NCBI GenBank assembly: GCA_029637525.1
Contig: CP072660.1
Location: 1,761,612-1,825,611, forward strand
Direction of reading: 5' to 3'
DNA from: Desulfurococcaceae archaeon MEX13E-LK6-19
GTDB lineage: Archaea > Thermoproteota > Thermoprotei_A > Sulfolobales > Desulfurococcaceae
Length of the DNA: 64,000 bases
Part shown: piece after piece, positions 61,641 through 64,000 of the stretch
How positions within the stretch are numbered: the stretch's first letter is position 1
Layout: every line of letters begins with the position of its first letter
Notes under the pieces: generated by a model
Seen by the model: only the letters and a program-made list of their open reading frames with translations
Told to the model about the DNA's origin: nothing
The model's database searches: none
Made by a program: the position numbers and the translations under genes

Positions 61641-62966
61641 TTAGGTTCCGGTACAAATTATATCCTTTACTAAATCTTCACCTTTCTTCAATACTTCCCT
61701 TAACTCAATTATAGTCTTTAACGCATCTATGAATATCTCTATCTCCTCTTTGGTATTGTAGATGTAATAACTAGCTCTAACAGTACCCTTCAAACCTAAG
61801 CGATAATGTAATGGATGTGCACAATGCAAACCTGTTCTCACAGCTATTCCAAATAAGTCAAGAGTCCTGCCAACAAGATGATGATTTAACTCTTTTATAT
61901 TAAATGAGATCACGCCACCGCGATCACGTGGATCTAGTGGACCATACACCGTAATATCTGATTCTCTACTCTCTATATCACCAAATTCTTCCCTCATCCT
62001 TGTTAAGGTGTATTCAACTAATTCCATTTCATGTTTTCTAACATTTTCCATCCCTATTTTCATTAGGTATTTTGCTGCTTCGGCTAGGCCTATTGCGCCG
62101 GCAATATTAGGTGTACCCGCCTCAAACCTCCAAGGCAAATCATGCCAAACAACATCATCCAGCGTCACATCCTTTATTGTATCCCCACCAACCTTAAATG
62201 GCATCATTTCTTCAAGAAGATCCTTTTTACCCCATAACACACCTGTCCCTGTTGGTCCTAGCATTTTGTGTCCACTGAACGCCAAAAAGTCAACATCAAG
62301 ATCACGTACATCAGTCGGCATATGAGGAACACTCTGAGCACCATCAGCAACAACAATAGCGCCAACACTATGAGCCACTTTGACAATCTTCTTTACATCA
62401 TTAATAGTGCCAAGAACATTGCTCATTATTGGGAAGGCTACAACCTTGGTTTTCTCGGTTATAAGCTCCTCTAACTGCTCATATTTCAAGTAGCCTCTAT
62501 CTGTTATGTCAACATACTTTACTTTAGCTCGTTTTATAGCCGCTATATTCCTCCATGGCAACATTGAACTATGATGATCCATAACAGTTAATACTATTTC
62601 ATCCCCTTCGTTTATGTTCTTAAATCCCCATGCATATGCTACAATGTTTAGGGCATCAGTAGTATTACTACAGAAAATAATTTCATCCCAGGAGCGGGCG
62701 TTGATGAATTTAGCTAATATTTCATGAGCTTCTTCATATTTTTGACTCGCTTCCTGGCTTAACGTATGCAGTCCGCGGTGTACATTGGCGTTGTATTTCT
62801 TGTAGAACTCGGTAATAGCGTTAATGACTTGGATTGGTTTCTGTGTTGTTGCAGCATTATCGAAATAGATCAGCTTCCTCCCGTTTACTATCCTCTCAAG
62901 TATCGGAAAATCCTTTCTTATCTCATGGGGGTCAAACATTTTTGGCGTGCACCAGTTAGTATTCAA
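61641..62966 (-). CDS. sufS: Cysteine desulfurase, SufS type
   Basis: About 430-441 residues. PLP lysine block FLAFSGHKMLGPTGTGVLWG; substrate cysteine region RTGLHCAHPLHYRLG; N-terminal YFDNAATTQKP and VHRGLHTLSQEAS are standard for SufS/CsdA. Supplies sulfur for Fe-S clusters and possibly for the sulfurated molybdenum site. The TTG at 62966 is the outermost start; ATG at 62939 (MFDPHEIRKDF) begins the conserved part. Convergent with apgM, 50 bp away. Confidence 0.92.
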   Translation of the reverse strand: MNTNWCTPKMFDPHEIRKDFPILERIVNGRKLIYFDNAATTQKPIQVINAITEFYKKYNANVHRGLHTLSQEASQKYEEAHEILAKFINARSWDEIIFCSNTTDALNIVAYAWGFKNINEGDEIVLTVMDHHSSMLPWRNIAAIKRAKVKYVDITDRGYLKYEQLEELITEKTKVVAFPIMSNVLGTINDVKKIVKVAHSVGAIVVADGAQSVPHMPTDVRDLDVDFLAFSGHKMLGPTGTGVLWGKKDLLEEMMPFKVGGDTIKDVTLDDVVWHDLPWRFEAGTPNIAGAIGLAEAAKYLMKIGMENVRKHEMELVEYTLTRMREEFGDIESRESDITVYGPLDPRDRGGVISFNIKELNHHLVGRTLDLFGIAVRTGLHCAHPLHYRLGLKGTVRASYYIYNTKEEIEIFIDALKTIIELREVLKKGEDLVKDIICTGT

Positions 62967-63073
62967 CCCTATAGAACTGTATTATTTTTATCTCCAAGAA
63001 TTAAGAGAACTAATTTATTTTGTAACAAATAGAATACCTTTTTGTAGAGAAAAATCCCCGGGAGGTATATTCC

Positions 63074-64000
63074 ATGGTTATAACAGTTAAGGAAATGAGG
63101 GTTATTGAGACCAATTGCGTAGGCTTAGGTATACCTTTGAGAATGCTTATGGAGGCTGCTGGTGCAAGTGTTGCCCGTGTTGTAGAGGAGAGAATAAGCC
63201 CTAATGGAGCTGGAAGAGTTGTTGTTTTAGCAGGTAAGGGTGGTAATGGTGGTGATGCCTTAGTAGCTGCCAGATACTTGTCGGGAAGGGGATACAGTGT
63301 CACTGTGGTTCCAGCCTATCCTTTTGAACAAGTAGAACATCCTGACGCCAGAGCTAATCTAGAGATCCTTAAGAGACTTGACACAGTAGAGTTTACGAAA
63401 CCTGGCGATACAAGTGTTCTACAAGATGCTGGAGTTATCATAGATGGTTTACTCGGTACTGGTGTCAAGGGAGAATTAAGAGAACCTATAAGATCTCTTG
63501 TTGAAGAAGCCAATAGATCGAGAGCTAGACTTAGAGTAGCCATAGACACTCCGACAGGTCTTAATCCCGATACGGGTGAAATCCATGGCGTTGCATTTAA
63601 AGCTGATGTCACAGTTACTTTCCATGATGTTAAGCCCGGGTTGTTGAAGAAGAAGGATATTGCCGGAGAAATTGTTGTTGCTAACATTGGTGTGCCACGT
63701 GATGCAATAATATACGCTGGACCAGGCGATGTAATACATAGGATCCCTCAGAAACCACTTGATGCACACAAAGGTGTTGGAGGGAGAATACTTGTTGTAG
63801 GCGGTTCGATAGAGTATACTGGTGCTCCTGCTCTTGTAGCTGCAGCGGCTCTTGCTGCTGGTGCTGACCTAGCTTTTCTCGCTGTACCTGCTAGTGTCAG
63901 GAGTATCATAGCATCTTATACCCCAGAGATAATAACTTATCCTGTAGGTGGAGAATACTTTAAGAAAGACGATCTACCCAAGATTGTTAATATAATTGAG
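63074..64000 (+). CDS. nnr: Bifunctional NAD(P)H-hydrate epimerase/dehydratase, cut by right edge
   Basis: Reading from ATG 63074 (GGAGGT 8 nt upstream) gives 309 residues open to the edge. The N-terminal YjeF epimerase half has LMEAAGASVARVV, the LAGKGGNGGDALVAARYL motif and IDGLLGTG. The C-terminal dehydratase half begins at about residue 225 with HKGVGGRILVVGGS. It repairs hydrated NADH and NADPH, important at high temperature. The end is outside the window. Confidence 0.9.
   Translation, partial: MVITVKEMRVIETNCVGLGIPLRMLMEAAGASVARVVEERISPNGAGRVVVLAGKGGNGGDALVAARYLSGRGYSVTVVPAYPFEQVEHPDARANLEILKRLDTVEFTKPGDTSVLQDAGVIIDGLLGTGVKGELREPIRSLVEEANRSRARLRVAIDTPTGLNPDTGEIHGVAFKADVTVTFHDVKPGLLKKKDIAGEIVVANIGVPRDAIIYAGPGDVIHRIPQKPLDAHKGVGGRILVVGGSIEYTGAPALVAAAALAAGADLAFLAVPASVRSIIASYTPEIITYPVGGEYFKKDDLPKIVNIIE

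Noticed and set aside
1-64000. CRISPR array, insertion sequence or provirus
   Set aside because: No regularly spaced repeats, transposase, integrase or phage-like genes were seen; gene content is chromosomal throughout.

Overview
This is an AT-rich stretch of a hyperthermophilic archaeal chromosome, most likely a crenarchaeon of the Desulfurococcales type. Evidence for that: an archaeal (apgM-type) phosphoglycerate mutase, geranylgeranyl reductase, AMP phosphorylase, an Nre-family protein, a double-thioredoxin-fold disulfide oxidoreductase, Shine-Dalgarno sites of the GGTG/GGAGG type with many TTG starts, pyrimidine-rich 3' ends, and K-turn-containing C/D and H/ACA guide RNA genes that stand out as GC-rich islands. 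I cannot name the species. No tRNA, rRNA, CRISPR array, insertion sequence or prophage was seen.

The left half (about 0.4-32.4 kb) is dominated by a dispersed set of genes for anaerobic purine (nucleobase) breakdown: a PLP enzyme of the cysteine synthase fold, a PreA-type flavo/iron-sulfur oxidoreductase, an SsnA-like aminohydrolase, a DUF917 protein, carbamate kinase, two YgeW-like carbamoyltransferases, a second deaminase-type amidohydrolase, adenine deaminase, an allantoinase/hydantoinase, MocA, a ferredoxin, an ArsR regulator, XdhC and the three subunits of a xanthine dehydrogenase-type molybdoenzyme. This set mirrors the E. coli yge/yqe/ssnA/xdhD cluster and related gut bacterial urate/purine clusters. 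It differs in having two carbamoyltransferases, no YgeY-type peptidase and no true YgeX. The logical output is carbamoyl phosphate, from which carbamate kinase would make ATP. Several of these genes share a long uninterrupted pyrimidine tract after the stop codon, while most other genes here do not. AMP phosphorylase (40.7-42.2 kb) and MobB (39.9 kb) in the right half fit the same theme: base release from nucleotides and molybdenum cofactor maturation.

Embedded in this region are a Trk potassium uptake pair (8.8-10.9 kb), an HD-domain phosphohydrolase (11.4 kb), several membrane proteins, a PEBP-family lipoprotein-like protein, and four well supported guide RNA genes or candidates.

The right half (32.5-64 kb) is mostly housekeeping: TrmO, HAD phosphatase, uracil phosphoribosyltransferase, Nre, DHH phosphoesterase, geranylgeranyl reductase, SWIM and CBS proteins, two convergent CPA2 antiporters, an M29 aminopeptidase, an SDH/ClpP-like membrane protease, a phosphohexomutase, an unrecognised two-gene unit (bactofilin-like beta-solenoid protein plus a large two-TM coiled-coil protein), an alpha-glucan phosphorylase, PDO, an MntR-like regulator, an LPG-synthase-like membrane protein, apgM, SufS, and the start of Nnr at the right edge. 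The left edge cuts threonine synthase.
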